A stretch of DNA of 64,000 nucleotides from Saccharothrix deserti (GCF_009769385.1 NZ_VKAB01000024.1:62001-126000), one strand, 5' to 3'; shown: positions 43,485 to 53,303, numbered from the stretch's first letter. The notes: generated by a model not told the origin, from the sequence alone. Numbers and translations are program-made.

Positions 43485-45878
43485 GTGACCGACCTGGAAT
43501 CCCGGATCGACAAGGCGATCGGCGCCCTCGACCTGGAGGGCAAGGTGCGGCTGCTCACCGGAGCCGCGCTGTTCACCCTGCACCCCGAGCCGGGGGTCGA
43601 ACTCGACGAGATGGTGTTCTCCGACGGACCGACCGGGGTGCGCGGAACCCAGTTCGCCGGTGGCCGCATCACCTGCCTGCTGCCCAACGCCACGCTGCTG
43701 GCCCAGCACTGGGACACCGCGACCGCCGCCGAGGTCGGGGCGCTGCTCGCCGACGAAGCCGCGGCGCAGGGCGTCCACGTCGTCCTCGGCCCGACGATCA
43801 ACCTGCACCGGACGCCGTTGGGCGGACGGCTGTTCGAGGCGTTCAGCGAGGACCCGCTGCTCACCGGCGCGCTGGCGGTGGCGTACGTGAAGGGCCTGCA
43901 GGACAAGGGCGTCGCCGCCACGCCGAAGCACTACCTGGCCAACGAGTCCGAGGTCGACCGCACCACGATGAGCTCGGAGGTCGACGAGCGGACGTTGCGG
44001 GAGGTGTACCTGCTGCCGTTCGAGATGGCCGTCGCCGAGGCGAACCCGTGGGCGATCATGGCGTCCTACAACCGGATCAACGGCATCACCGCGACCGAGC
44101 ACGCGCCGCTGGTCGAGGGCGTGCTGAAGGGGGAGTGGGGCTACGACGGGCTGGTCATGTCCGACTGGTTCGCCACCACCTCCACCGCCGCGAGCGCCAA
44201 CGCCGGCCTCGACCTCGTGATGCCGGGACCGGTGGGGCCGTGGGGCGACCAACTGGTCGCGGCGGTGCGGGCCGGCGAGGTGGCCGAGTCCACAGTGGAC
44301 GAGCACGTGCGGCGGCTGCTGCGGTTGGCGGGACGGGTCGGCGCGCTCGGCGCCGGCGGTGAACGGTCGTCCGACGTGCTGCCGCCCGACAGCCCGCAAC
44401 GGCGCGAGCAGCTCCGCCTGCTGGCGGCGCGCGGGATGACCGTCCTGGTCAACCGCGGTTCGGTGCTGCCGCTCGCGGCCGAGGGGAAGGTCGTGGTGAT
44501 CGGGCGGCACGCGACGGAGACCATCGCGCAGGGCGGCGGTTCCGCGCAGGTCCGGCCGCCGCACGTGATCAGCGTCGCGGACGGCATCACTTCGGCGTTG
44601 GGCGATCGGGTGTCCGTCGTGGACGGGGTCGAGATCCGCCGTGAACCGCTCTCGGCGGCGCCCGGCGCCCTGCGGGACCCGGAGACCGGTGAGCTCGGCA
44701 TGCGCGTCACCACGCGTGACGCGGCCGGCGCGGTGCTGGAGTCGCGGCACGTCGAGTCGTCCGAGGTCGTGTTGGGTGAAGGCGGGTGGCTCGACGTGGC
44801 GGCGACCGTCGAACTGTCCGCCGAGGTCGCCCTGACCGAGCCGGGACGGCTCCAGATCGGGGTCCGCGGTCCCGGCGAGTGGGAGTTCACCGCGCCGGGC
44901 CACCACGAGAAGGTCCGCCTGCACGCGCCCGGCGGGCCGGGCGGCGGTGTGCTGCACCCACCGACCCGCACCGTCGACGTCCACCTCGAACCCGGTGCGC
45001 GCCTCACCGCGGTCACCACGGCCGAAGAGTCGTTCCGGGTCGTCGGTCTGGTGACCCGGAAGGCGACCAAGCCCGCCGCCGCCGCGATCAGCGCCGCCGT
45101 CCACGCGGCACGTGAGGCCGACGTGGCCGTGGTCGTCGTCGGCCTCACGCAGGAGCAGGAGACCGAGGGCGAGGACAAGATCAGCCTGGCGCTGCCCGGC
45201 GACCAGGACGCCCTGGTCGCGGCCGTCGCGGCGGCGGCACCGCGCACGGTCGTGGTGGTCAACGCCGCCACCCCGGTGCTGATGCCGTGGCTGGACCAGG
45301 TGGACGCGGTGCTGTGGGCGGGTCTGCCGGGGCAGGAGGCGGGCGCCGCGGTGGCCGCCGCGCTCACCGGCGAGGTCGAACCGGCGGGCCGGCTGGTCAC
45401 CACGTTCCCGGCGCGGGACGGCGACGGCCCGGCGTGGTCGACGGTGCCCGTGCACGGCGAGCTGGCGTACGCCGAGGGCACCGCGGTCGGGTACCGCGGG
45501 TGGCGGACCGAGCCGTTGTTCTGGTTCGGCCACGGCCTCGGCTACACCGAATGGGGTTACGGCGACGCGGCGCTGACCACCGACGGGCACATCCGGTCCG
45601 TGCGGGTCGAGGTGACCAACACCGGCGATCGCGCCGGGCGTGAGGTCGTGCAGGTGTACTGGCGGCCGGAAGGTGAACCCGTGCGGCTCATCGGGTGGGC
45701 CGGGGTCGACCTCGAACCGGGGCGGACCGCGCGGGTCGACGTGCCGTGCGACGGGCGGGTGCAACGCCGGTGGGTCGACGGGGCGTGGCAGTCGTTGCCG
45801 CTGGGCGGTGAGGTGCTGGTCGCCCGCGGCCTCGGTGACATCCGGGTTACCCTGCCGGTGAGGGCTGACCAGAGCTAG
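43485..45878 (+). CDS. GH3 beta-glucosidase/beta-xylosidase, intracellular, with PA14-like insertion
   Basis: 797 residues from GTG 43485 (AAGGA five bases upstream). The (beta/alpha)8 domain has the nucleophile D227 in VMSDWFA and KHYLANESE, the alpha/beta sandwich the EQETEGEDKISLALPGDQD motif, and the C-terminus a fibronectin-III-like domain (RVEVTNTGDRAGREVVQVY). A PA14-like insertion sits at about 385-530. There is no signal peptide, so it acts on imported oligosaccharides brought in by the MFS carrier encoded 54 bp upstream. Release of glucose, xylose or arabinose is possible. Confidence 0.95.
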   Translation: MTDLESRIDKAIGALDLEGKVRLLTGAALFTLHPEPGVELDEMVFSDGPTGVRGTQFAGGRITCLLPNATLLAQHWDTATAAEVGALLADEAAAQGVHVVLGPTINLHRTPLGGRLFEAFSEDPLLTGALAVAYVKGLQDKGVAATPKHYLANESEVDRTTMSSEVDERTLREVYLLPFEMAVAEANPWAIMASYNRINGITATEHAPLVEGVLKGEWGYDGLVMSDWFATTSTAASANAGLDLVMPGPVGPWGDQLVAAVRAGEVAESTVDEHVRRLLRLAGRVGALGAGGERSSDVLPPDSPQRREQLRLLAARGMTVLVNRGSVLPLAAEGKVVVIGRHATETIAQGGGSAQVRPPHVISVADGITSALGDRVSVVDGVEIRREPLSAAPGALRDPETGELGMRVTTRDAAGAVLESRHVESSEVVLGEGGWLDVAATVELSAEVALTEPGRLQIGVRGPGEWEFTAPGHHEKVRLHAPGGPGGGVLHPPTRTVDVHLEPGARLTAVTTAEESFRVVGLVTRKATKPAAAAISAAVHAAREADVAVVVVGLTQEQETEGEDKISLALPGDQDALVAAVAAAAPRTVVVVNAATPVLMPWLDQVDAVLWAGLPGQEAGAAVAAALTGEVEPAGRLVTTFPARDGDGPAWSTVPVHGELAYAEGTAVGYRGWRTEPLFWFGHGLGYTEWGYGDAALTTDGHIRSVRVEVTNTGDRAGREVVQVYWRPEGEPVRLIGWAGVDLEPGRTARVDVPCDGRVQRRWVDGAWQSLPLGGEVLVARGLGDIRVTLPVRADQS

Positions 45879-45893
45879 AGACAGGGGCCGAGC

Positions 45894-46544
45894 ATGTCGT
45901 TCCCGCCGCGATACCGGACCGCGCGGGCGAAGTCCAGGGGAGAGCTCTCCGGGGAGGCGTCGCGCGCGAAGGCGGTGCAGGCGGCGGTGGAGCTGTTCGC
46001 CACCTCCGGGTTCAAAGGCACCTCGGTGGCGAGGGTCGCGGAGAAGACCGGGCTGTCGCAGTCCGGTCTGCTGCACCACTTCCCCAGCAAGGCCGCGCTG
46101 CTGGCGGCCGTGCTGGAGGAACGCGACGCCGAGGACGGGCGGTTCCTGACGACCGAGGACGGGCAGGTCCCACTGGGGTGGGCCGCGTTCGACGCGCTCG
46201 CGGCGCTCGTCGCGCGCAACTCGACGCGGCCCCACCTGGTGGGCCTGTTCGTCCGGCTCTCCGCCGAGGCCACCGAGCCGGGGCACCCCGCGCACGGCTG
46301 GATCAAGGAGCACTACGCCGGGGTGGGGGCGTGGCTGACCGACGCGATCCACACCGGCCAGGAGCGCGGCGAGATCCACCCCGACGCACCCGTCCCGACC
46401 CTGGTCCACACCACGATCGCGGTGATGGACGGGCTCCAGCAGCAGTGGCTCGTCGCGCCCGACCGCGTCCCGATGGTCAAGGAGTTCGCCGCCCACGTCT
46501 CCCTGCTGCGCAGCCGGTGGAGCACCGCGCCCACCCCGGTCTAG
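45894..46544 (+). CDS. TetR/AcrR-family regulator of the MFS-GH3 operon
   Basis: 216 residues, start 15 bp after the GH3 stop, so co-transcribed. The HTH reads AVQAAVELFATSGFKGTSVARVAEKTGLSQSGLLHHFPSK. The C-terminal domain is of the TetR_C_6/11 kind (TRPHLVGLFVRLSAEATEPGHPAHGW...). A perfect 10-2-10 palindrome in the operon's promoter is the likely binding site, so the protein would repress its own operon until a glycoside-derived ligand appears. Confidence 0.9.
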   Translation: MSFPPRYRTARAKSRGELSGEASRAKAVQAAVELFATSGFKGTSVARVAEKTGLSQSGLLHHFPSKAALLAAVLEERDAEDGRFLTTEDGQVPLGWAAFDALAALVARNSTRPHLVGLFVRLSAEATEPGHPAHGWIKEHYAGVGAWLTDAIHTGQERGEIHPDAPVPTLVHTTIAVMDGLQQQWLVAPDRVPMVKEFAAHVSLLRSRWSTAPTPV

Positions 46545-46680
46545 TGGGTGAGGTCCGCGGTGCGGGGACCGGATCGACAACGGTCCTTCCGGTTCAACGG
46601 GGTCGGTCGAGTTCACACTGCCCATGAAGATGATCGTCCACTATCGGGTGATCACCTCGCCGAGGCCGAGGCGGTGCGTT

Positions 46681-47056
46681 CTAGCCGTCCGTCGGGCGCA
46701 GCCTGACCACCGGGATGTCACGGGACGTCTTCCGCTGGTACCCGTCGTACGGCGCGAACACCTCCCACCAGTCCCGGCCACACGTCGGCTTTCTCGTCGC
46801 CGGACAGCGTGTGCGCGCGGGCGGCGAACCGGTCGGGGCCCACGCGCACCCTCACGTCCGGGTTCTCCGCGATGCTGCGGTACCACTGCGGATCGCTGTC
46901 CGCGCCGCCGTTGGACGCGACGACCAGGAACGACCCGCCGTCACGGCGGTAGATCAGCACCGTGCGGCGCCAGTGGCCGCTGCGCCGGCCCCGGTAGTCC
47001 AGCAGCAGGCACGGTGCGCCGTTCACCGTCGTCCCTTTGGTGCCGCCGGCCTCCAA
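46681..47056 (-). pseudogene. Frameshifted F420-type (deazaflavin-dependent nitroreductase family) oxidoreductase gene
   Basis: The main frame from 47056 encodes GGTKGTTVNGAPCLLLDYRG, RRSGHWRRTVLIYRRDGG, LVVASNGGADSDPQWYRSI and AENPDVRVRVG, the standard order of the deazaflavin-dependent nitroreductase family. At about 46774, in a CCGGG run, the frame shifts: the expected ending DWWEVFAPYDGYQRKTSR followed by DIPVVRLRP is found in the next frame and stops at 46681. One base too many therefore breaks the gene. The N-terminus also lacks a normal start. Either a genuine pseudogene or a sequencing error. Confidence 0.7.
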
Positions 47057-47402
47057 CGCGTCCTCGACGGCATCGAAGCACTGGTGAAGAACAAGTAGCC
47101 GGCGGTTCGGGGACGGAACGGCCGCGGGGGCGGACCACCGCTAGGCTGACTCACCGGTGTGCCGGGAAGCCTGGTCGGCGAGCAGTGGAATGCCGCCCAC
47201 CCACGGGAGCCGCTCATGGACGCCCGCACCGCACGGGACTCCCCGAGGTCATCACACCTGCACCGCCCGCCCTGCGCGAGTCACCCCGGTCGGCCCGTCG
47301 AGGCGATCGATCCCGGACCGGCGGGCAGGAACGTGCCGATCAACAGGAAAGTGACGGTGAGACCGGACATGCCTGAGGTCATCGCGGTCGGGGGTGGCGA
47401 CC
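47057..47402. other. Gene-poor gap before the CBS-domain gene
   Basis: About 346 bp without a recognisable gene. A plus-strand TAGGCT near 47140 could be the -10 box of the CBS/permease operon, giving a leader of about 250 nt. A 66-codon plus frame from 47217 (GGGAG six bases upstream) and a 33-codon minus frame near 47398 with a hydrophobic middle are open, but neither has any other support. Confidence 0.4.
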
Positions 47403-47873
47403 ATGCGCGCTCGTGATCTCGCCGAGGACTACCAGCTGGTCCGCCTGGGCGACCCGGCGTTGAGCGCGGCCCGGCTGATCGCCGACCAGCACCGGCCGGC
47501 GGTGGTCGTGGTGGACGACGACGGGATGCCGGTGACGGTGCTGCCGGGGTCGCAGGTGCTGCGGTTCAGCGTGCCCGGCTACGTGCAGGACGACCCGTCG
47601 CTGGCCCGCGTCTACGACGAACGCGGCGGTGCCGAGGTGTGCGTGGACAACCTGGCGCGGCGCACGGTCAAGGAGGTGCTGCCACCCAAGGAGAAGCGCC
47701 ACGACATGCCCGCGGTGTCGGGCAACGCGACGGTGCTGGAGATCGCGGCCACCATGGCGCGCCTGCACACCCCGCTGGTCGTGGTCGTCGACGGCGACAC
47801 CTTCCACGGCGTGGTCACCGCCTCGCACCTGCTCGCCGTCATCCTGCACACCACCCCGGAGCCGCCCGCATGA
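47403..47873 (+). CDS. CBS-domain pair protein
   Basis: 156 residues. Two CBS motifs fill the protein: residues 1-60 (MRARDLAEDYQLVRLGDPALSAARLIADQHRPAVVVVDDDG) and 95-150 (MPAVSGNATVLEIAATMARLHTPLVVVVDGD). CBS pairs bind adenine nucleotides and often gate attached or neighbouring proteins. Its stop overlaps the start of the membrane permease gene as ATGA, so the two are coupled and the CBS protein probably regulates the permease. Confidence 0.88.
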   Translation: MRARDLAEDYQLVRLGDPALSAARLIADQHRPAVVVVDDDGMPVTVLPGSQVLRFSVPGYVQDDPSLARVYDERGGAEVCVDNLARRTVKEVLPPKEKRHDMPAVSGNATVLEIAATMARLHTPLVVVVDGDTFHGVVTASHLLAVILHTTPEPPA

Positions 47874-49168
47874 GCTTCGCCCAAGTCCTGTCCGTCGTCG
47901 TCTTCGTGGGCGCCTACATCCTCATCGCCACCGAACGCGTCCACCGGGTCGCCGCGGCACTCGGCGGCGCGGCGTTGATGCTCGGACTGGGCCTGACCGA
48001 CGGTGAGACGGCGTTCCACTCGGTCGAGGCGGGCATCGACTGGAACGTGGTGTTCCTGCTGCTCGGCATGATGATCATCGTCGGGGTGATCAAGCAGACC
48101 GGCCTGTTCGAGTACCTCGCCATCGCCGCGGCCAAGCGCGCCAGGGGCAAGCCCTACGCCATGATGGTGATGCTGGTGGTGATCACGGCGGTCGCCTCGG
48201 CGGCGCTGGACAACGTCACCACCGTGCTGCTGATCGCGCCGGTGACGTTCCTGGTGTGCGACCGGCTGGGCCTGAACCCGATCCCGTTCCTGATCGCCGA
48301 GGTGATGGCCTCCAACATCGGCGGCACCGCCACCCTGATCGGCGACCCGCCCAACATCATCATCGCCAGCCGGTCGGGCCTGACGTTCAACGACTTCCTG
48401 ATCCACCTCGCCCCGTTCGTCGTGGTGCTGATGATCGTGTTCGTGGTGGTGTGCCGGTGGCTGTTCCGGGACGCGTTCCACTACGACGAGAAGCGCGTCG
48501 CCGAGGTCATGGCCCTGTCCGAACGGGAGGCGATCAAGAACCGGACCTTGTTGGTGCAGAGCCTGATCGTGCTCGCGCTCGTGCTGGTCGGGTTCACCCT
48601 CCACAGTGTCCTGCACGTCGAGCCGTCCGTGGTCGCGCTGCTGGGCGCGGGCCTGTTGGTGCTGGTCTCGAAGGTCACCACCGAGGAGGCCATCGCCGAC
48701 GTGGAGTGGGAGACCCTGGTCTTCTTCATGGGTCTGTTCGTCATGGTCGGCGCCCTGGTCGAGACCGGTGTCATCGGCCAGGTGTCCAAGGCGCTCGCCG
48801 ACGCGGTCGGCGGACAGCCGCTGGTCGCGGTGATGGCGCTGCTCGGTGTGTCCGCCGTGCTGTCGGCGATCGTGGACAACATCCCCTACGTCGCCACGAT
48901 GGCCCCGATCGTCGGGGACCTCGTCGCCGCCGAAGGCGGCACACCGCAGGCCGAGTCGCTGTGGTGGTCGCTGGCCCTGGGCGCGGACCTGGGCGGCAAC
49001 GCCACCGCCGTGGGCGCCAGCGCCAACGTCGTGGTCCTCGGCCTCGCCGCCCGCAACGGCACGCCGATCAGCTTCTGGCAGTTCACCCGCTACGGCATCG
49101 TCGTTGCCGCGCTGTCGATCCTGCTCGCCGCGCCCTACCTGTGGTTGCGCTACTTCGTGCTCGCCTGA
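47870..49168 (+). CDS. Ion transporter of the ArsB/NhaD/CitM superfamily
   Basis: 432 residues with about 11-12 membrane helices. Two similar halves each carry the family signature: SAALDNVTTVLLIAPVTFLV with NIGGTATLIGDPPN, and SAIVDNIPYVATMAPIVG with LGGNATAVGASANVV. These are the re-entrant substrate loops of ArsB, NhaD and citrate/divalent anion carriers. Substrate may be an oxyanion or Na+/H+; it cannot be chosen from sequence. It is translationally coupled to the CBS protein, a pairing seen repeatedly in actinobacteria. Confidence 0.88.
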   Translation: MSFAQVLSVVVFVGAYILIATERVHRVAAALGGAALMLGLGLTDGETAFHSVEAGIDWNVVFLLLGMMIIVGVIKQTGLFEYLAIAAAKRARGKPYAMMVMLVVITAVASAALDNVTTVLLIAPVTFLVCDRLGLNPIPFLIAEVMASNIGGTATLIGDPPNIIIASRSGLTFNDFLIHLAPFVVVLMIVFVVVCRWLFRDAFHYDEKRVAEVMALSEREAIKNRTLLVQSLIVLALVLVGFTLHSVLHVEPSVVALLGAGLLVLVSKVTTEEAIADVEWETLVFFMGLFVMVGALVETGVIGQVSKALADAVGGQPLVAVMALLGVSAVLSAIVDNIPYVATMAPIVGDLVAAEGGTPQAESLWWSLALGADLGGNATAVGASANVVVLGLAARNGTPISFWQFTRYGIVVAALSILLAAPYLWLRYFVLA

Positions 49169-49252
49169 GCCCCTTCCGCCGCCGGTCGTCCCGCTCAACG
49201 GGCGGGGCGTCCGGTGGTCGAGGCCCTTCCCGGCAGGGTTACGTTCTCAGGT

Positions 49253-50569
49253 ATGACTGGTCCTGCCGTGCTGTCCGCCCGTCCGGACGAGGGGACGCCC
49301 GTGGACGAGCCGGTGTGGAGCCAGTGGCGGCGTCCCCGGCCCTCCTCGGCCCAACAGCGCTACGACGTCTGGCTCGGGTTCGCGGTGCTGGCGGGCGCGG
49401 TGAGCGTGACCGTGCTGATCAACAGCATGGGCGCGTTCTCCTTGGGCGAGGCGCCGACGTTGGCCGAGCAGTTCGCCTGGGGTGCCGCGATGACCTTGCC
49501 GCTGATGCTGCGGCGGCGCTTCCCGCTGGTCGTGCTGCTCGTCGTCGGCGTGCTGTTCATCGCCGCGCAGGTCCGGCATACCGGCGACAACGTCGTGTCC
49601 GCGATCGCGTTGTTACTGGCCATCTACAGCGCGGGCGCGTGGGCGCGGGACCGGACGCGCGGGCGGTGGACGCGGATCGCGGTGATCGCCGCGATGTTCC
49701 TCTGGCACGGGGTTTGGCTCGTGGGGTTCCTCGTGCGGCCGGCCCCGCCGTTCGAGGACGCGGCCGGCCCGCTGGCCCCGGTGTTCGCGTCGGTGCTGTA
49801 CGGCATCGCGTTCAACGCGATGTTCTTCCTGGCCGCGTACTTCTTCGGCGACATGGCCTGGGTGTCGGCGCGCCGACAGGCAGAGCTGGAGCACCGCGCG
49901 GAGCAGTTGCGCCGGTCCCAGGAGCAGAACACCCGTGGCGCGATCGTCGCCGAACGCGTGCGCATCGCGCGGGACCTGCACGACGTGGTGGCGCACCACG
50001 TGTCGGTGATGGGTGTCCAGGCGGGCGCGGCCCGGCGGGTGCTCGACCGCGACCAGGACTTGGCGCGCGAGGCGCTGCGGACGGTCGAGGACACCGCGCG
50101 CACCGCCATCGATGAACTGCGCGGGCTGCTCGGCGTCCTGCGTGCCGACACCGTGGAGGACGTCCCGGAGGTGACGGGGGAGACGTCGTCGCCGGGGCTG
50201 GACCAGCTGCCCGAACTCGCGGCCATGGCGCGGTCCGCCGGGCTGGAGGTGGACCACGGCGTCTACGGCGAGCCGCGGCCGGTGCCGCAAGGCGTCGCGC
50301 TGTCGGTGTACCGGATCGTCCAGGAGTCGCTGACCAACGTGGTGAAGCACGCGGACGCGCGCAAGGCCGACGTGCGCGTGCGGTTCCTGGAGACCTCGTT
50401 GGAGGTCGAGGTCGCCGACGACGGGCGCGGCGGGGCGGGCACGTCGGACCAGGGCGGCGGCTTCGGCCTGGTGGGCATGCGGGAACGCGTCGCGGTCCAC
50501 GGCGGCGAACTCGAATCCGGACCCCGCCGGGACGGCGGCTACCGGGTCCGTGCGAGGTTCCCGGCATGA
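49253..50569 (+). CDS. NarL-type sensor histidine kinase (HisKA_3)
   Basis: 438 residues from ATG 49253. Several membrane helices (about 45-210, five or six) form the sensor without a large external loop. The HisKA_3 region has H243 in RIARDLHDVVAHHVSVMGVQAGAARR, and the ATPase domain YRIVQESLTNVVKHADA and GFGLVGMRERVAVHGG. It phosphorylates the response regulator whose start overlaps its stop (ATGA). The following ABC-2 exporters, in the same direction, suggest the pair senses membrane or antibiotic stress. Confidence 0.92.
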   Translation: MTGPAVLSARPDEGTPVDEPVWSQWRRPRPSSAQQRYDVWLGFAVLAGAVSVTVLINSMGAFSLGEAPTLAEQFAWGAAMTLPLMLRRRFPLVVLLVVGVLFIAAQVRHTGDNVVSAIALLLAIYSAGAWARDRTRGRWTRIAVIAAMFLWHGVWLVGFLVRPAPPFEDAAGPLAPVFASVLYGIAFNAMFFLAAYFFGDMAWVSARRQAELEHRAEQLRRSQEQNTRGAIVAERVRIARDLHDVVAHHVSVMGVQAGAARRVLDRDQDLAREALRTVEDTARTAIDELRGLLGVLRADTVEDVPEVTGETSSPGLDQLPELAAMARSAGLEVDHGVYGEPRPVPQGVALSVYRIVQESLTNVVKHADARKADVRVRFLETSLEVEVADDGRGGAGTSDQGGGFGLVGMRERVAVHGGELESGPRRDGGYRVRARFPA

Positions 50570-51237
50570 CGACTTCGCTGCGCGTGGTGCTGGCCGACGA
50601 CCAGGACCTGGTCCGGGCGGGCTTCCGGGTCATCCTCGGCACCGAGGACGGCATCGAGGTCGTCGGCGAGGCCCGGGACGGTCTGGAGGCCGTGGACGTG
50701 GTTGCACGCCTCCAGCCGGACGTGGTGCTGATGGACGTCCAGATGCCCGGCATCGACGGCCTGGAGGCCACCCGGCGCATCCTCGGACCGGCCGGCGCGG
50801 GCAACCCGATCAAGGTCGTCATCCTCACCACGTTCGACCGGGAGGACTACCTGTTCGAGGCCCTGCGGGCGGGCGCGAGCGGTTTCCTGCTCAAGAACGC
50901 CTCACCGGAGGACCTGGTGGACTCCGTCCGGATCGTCGCCAGGGGCGACGCCCTGCTGTCACCGGAGGTCACCCGCCGCGTCATCGCCCGGTTCACCGCA
51001 CCGGTCCCGTCGACGCCGTCACGACGGCCACCGGAACTCACCGACCGCGAGTTCGAGGTGCTGGTCCACCTCGCCCGCGGGGCGAGCAACGCGGAGATCG
51101 CGGCGGCCTTATACCTGGGGGAGACGACCGTGAAGACGCACGTGTCGCGCATCCTGGCCAAACTGGGCCTGCGCGACCGCACGCACGCCGTCGTGTTCGC
51201 CTACGAGCAGGGGATCGTCGCGCCCGGCCGGCCGTAG
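50566..51237 (+). CDS. NarL/FixJ-type response regulator
   Basis: 223 residues. Receiver 1-120 with phosphate-accepting D57 in VVLMDVQMPG and acidic pair D11 D12, K at the end (FLLKNASPEDL). LuxR-type HTH at 155-215 (LTDREFEVLVHLARGASNAEIAAALYLGETTVKTHVSRIL). Translationally coupled to the kinase. It probably activates the adjacent exporter genes starting 79 bp downstream. Confidence 0.94.
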   Translation: MTTSLRVVLADDQDLVRAGFRVILGTEDGIEVVGEARDGLEAVDVVARLQPDVVLMDVQMPGIDGLEATRRILGPAGAGNPIKVVILTTFDREDYLFEALRAGASGFLLKNASPEDLVDSVRIVARGDALLSPEVTRRVIARFTAPVPSTPSRRPPELTDREFEVLVHLARGASNAEIAAALYLGETTVKTHVSRILAKLGLRDRTHAVVFAYEQGIVAPGRP

Positions 51238-51315
51238 GGTCCTCCGCGAGGATGACCCGCGAAGTCGATCTCGCGCCGGACGTGCCGCGCTCGCTGCCCG
51301 CATAGCGTTGCGGCC

Positions 51316-52200
51316 ATGTTGACAGTGACGTCGGTCAGCCGGAGTTTCGGCGACAAACAGGTCCTCGACGGGGTGTCGTTCGAGGTCCGACCCGGCCGCA
51401 TGACCGGTTTCCTGGGCGCGAACGGGTCCGGCAAGACCACCACCATGCGCATCGTGCTGGGCGTCCTCGCCGCGCACGGCGGCACGGTCGCGTGGCACGG
51501 CTCGCCGATGACGGGCGCGGTGCGGCAGCGGTTCGGGTACATGCCCGAGGAACGCGGCCTGTACCCGAAGATGGGTGTCGCCGAGCAGATCGGCTGGCTC
51601 GGCCGGCTGCACGGCCTCGACCAGGCCACCGCGAAGCGCAACACCGAACGCCTGCTCGACCAGCTGGAGCTGGGCCACCGGGCGAAGGACAAGCTCGAAG
51701 AGCTGTCGTTGGGCAACCAGCAACGCGCGCAGATCGCCGCCGCGCTGGTGCACGACCCCGTCATGCTGATCCTCGACGAGCCGTTCTCCGGGTTGGACCC
51801 GATCGCCGTCGAGACCGTGCTGGGCGTGCTGCGCGAGCGTGCCGCGAACGGTGTGCCCGTGCTGTTCTCCAGCCACCAGCTGTCCGTGGTGGAACGGCTG
51901 TGCGACGACGTGGTCATCATCTCCGGCGGCAAGATCGCCGTCAGCGGCGCGCGGGACGAGCTGCGCGCCCAGTACGGGCCCGCGCGTTTCGAGTTGGTCG
52001 TGGCGTCCGACGCCGGGTGGGTGCGCGACGTCCCGGGTGTCCGGGTGGTCGACGTCGACGGCCCGCGTGCGGTGTTCGAACTGGACGGTGACGCGGGCGC
52101 GGACCAGGTGGTCCTGCAAGCCGCGCTGCGGCGGGGCACCGTCCGCAGCTTCACCCCCGTCGTGCCCACGTTGGGCGAGATCTTCATGGAGGCGATCTGA
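51316..52200 (+). CDS. ABC-2 exporter ATP-binding protein
   Basis: 294 residues. Walker A GANGSGKTTTM (about 33-43), Q-loop FGYMPEERGLYPKM, signature motif LSLGNQQRAQIAAALVH, Walker B LILDEPFSGLDPI, H-loop FSSHQL. The 'PEERGLYPKM' and signature LSLGNQQ wording is that of the NatA/Na+ exporter-like group with a C-terminal DUF4162 domain. It drives the permease whose gene begins inside its stop codon. Confidence 0.92.
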   Translation: MLTVTSVSRSFGDKQVLDGVSFEVRPGRMTGFLGANGSGKTTTMRIVLGVLAAHGGTVAWHGSPMTGAVRQRFGYMPEERGLYPKMGVAEQIGWLGRLHGLDQATAKRNTERLLDQLELGHRAKDKLEELSLGNQQRAQIAAALVHDPVMLILDEPFSGLDPIAVETVLGVLRERAANGVPVLFSSHQLSVVERLCDDVVIISGGKIAVSGARDELRAQYGPARFELVVASDAGWVRDVPGVRVVDVDGPRAVFELDGDAGADQVVLQAALRRGTVRSFTPVVPTLGEIFMEAI

Positions 52201-53303
52201 TGAACGGCGTGACGCAGCACGAGACCCGGGGTTTCGCCGCCGCCACCCGGTTGGTCGCCGAACGCGAGATCAAGACCTTCCTGCGGGCCAAGGGTTTCTG
52301 GATCGGCCTGGGGGTGATCATCATCGGGTTGTTCGCGATGTCGATCCTCCCCGGTGTGCTCGGCGGCGGGCAGACCAAGGTCGTCACGGTCGGCGCGCAG
52401 GCCGCGGAGGCGTTGGCGGGCACGGACTTGGAGGTCCGGGCGGTCGCCGACGTGCCCGCCGCCGAGGCCCTGGTCCGGTCCGAGGAGGTGGAGGCGGCGG
52501 TCGTGCCGGACACGACCGCCGAGTCGTCCACGGGTGTGCGCGTGATCGCGTTGGCCGATCCGCCCACCGACGTGGTGGCCGCGCTGCGCACCGCGCCGCC
52601 GGTCGACCTGCTCGACCCCGCCGAGGTCGGGCAGGGACCGCGGCAAATCGTGATCATGGTGTTCGCCATGGTGTTCCTGCTGTTCGGGATGGGCGGGACG
52701 GCCATCGCGCAGGGCACGGTCACCGAGAAGCAGACCCGGATCGTGGAGATCCTGGTGTCCACGATCCCGGTGCGGGCGCTGCTCGCGGGCAAGATCGTCG
52801 GTCACTCGCTGCTGGCCATCGGCCAGATCCTGGTGCTCGCGGTGGTCGCGCCGATCGCGTTGCGGCTGGGTGGGCACTCGGAGCTGCTGGCGCTGGTCGC
52901 GCCCGCGTTGGGCTGGTACGTGCCGTTCCTGGTGCTCGGTTTCGTGCTGCTGGCGGCGATGTGGGCGGTCGCCGGATCTGTGGTCAGCAGGCAGGAGGAC
53001 CTGGGTTCGAGCATGGGCCTGGTGATGATGCTGGTGATGGGCCCGTACTTCGGCGTGTTGTTCTTCTCCGACAACGCCATCGTGCTCACCGTGCTGTCGT
53101 ACGTGCCGTTCTCGTCGGCCATCGCGATGCCGGTGCGGCTGTTCGCGGGCCAGGTGTCGCTGTGGGAGCCGCTGGTGGCCCTGGGGCTGCTGGCCGGGAC
53201 GGTCGTGCTGATCGTGCTGCTGGCGAGCCGGGTGTACTCGGGGTCACTGCTGCACACCGGGGGCAAGCTCGCCCTGGCGAAGGCGTGGTCGCGGAAGGAC
53301 TAG
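52200..53303 (+). CDS. ABC-2 exporter permease (NatB-like)
   Basis: 367 residues, start ATG overlapping the ATPase TGA. One N-terminal membrane helix, a large external domain (about 50-145), then five helices with GGTAIAQGTVTEKQTRIVEILVSTIPVRALLAGKIVG, the typical ABC-2 coupling segment. Together with the ATPase it may export Na+, a peptide or a lipid-like toxic compound. A 40-bp perfect palindrome follows 14 bp after the stop. Confidence 0.9.
   Translation: MNGVTQHETRGFAAATRLVAEREIKTFLRAKGFWIGLGVIIIGLFAMSILPGVLGGGQTKVVTVGAQAAEALAGTDLEVRAVADVPAAEALVRSEEVEAAVVPDTTAESSTGVRVIALADPPTDVVAALRTAPPVDLLDPAEVGQGPRQIVIMVFAMVFLLFGMGGTAIAQGTVTEKQTRIVEILVSTIPVRALLAGKIVGHSLLAIGQILVLAVVAPIALRLGGHSELLALVAPALGWYVPFLVLGFVLLAAMWAVAGSVVSRQEDLGSSMGLVMMLVMGPYFGVLFFSDNAIVLTVLSYVPFSSAIAMPVRLFAGQVSLWEPLVALGLLAGTVVLIVLLASRVYSGSLLHTGGKLALAKAWSRKD

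Noticed and set aside
39996-46625. A 2209-codon minus-strand open frame
   Set aside because: It is the antisense of GH28, GH43, MFS, GH3 and TetR genes, all with clear domains on the plus strand; long antisense frames are expected at this GC content.
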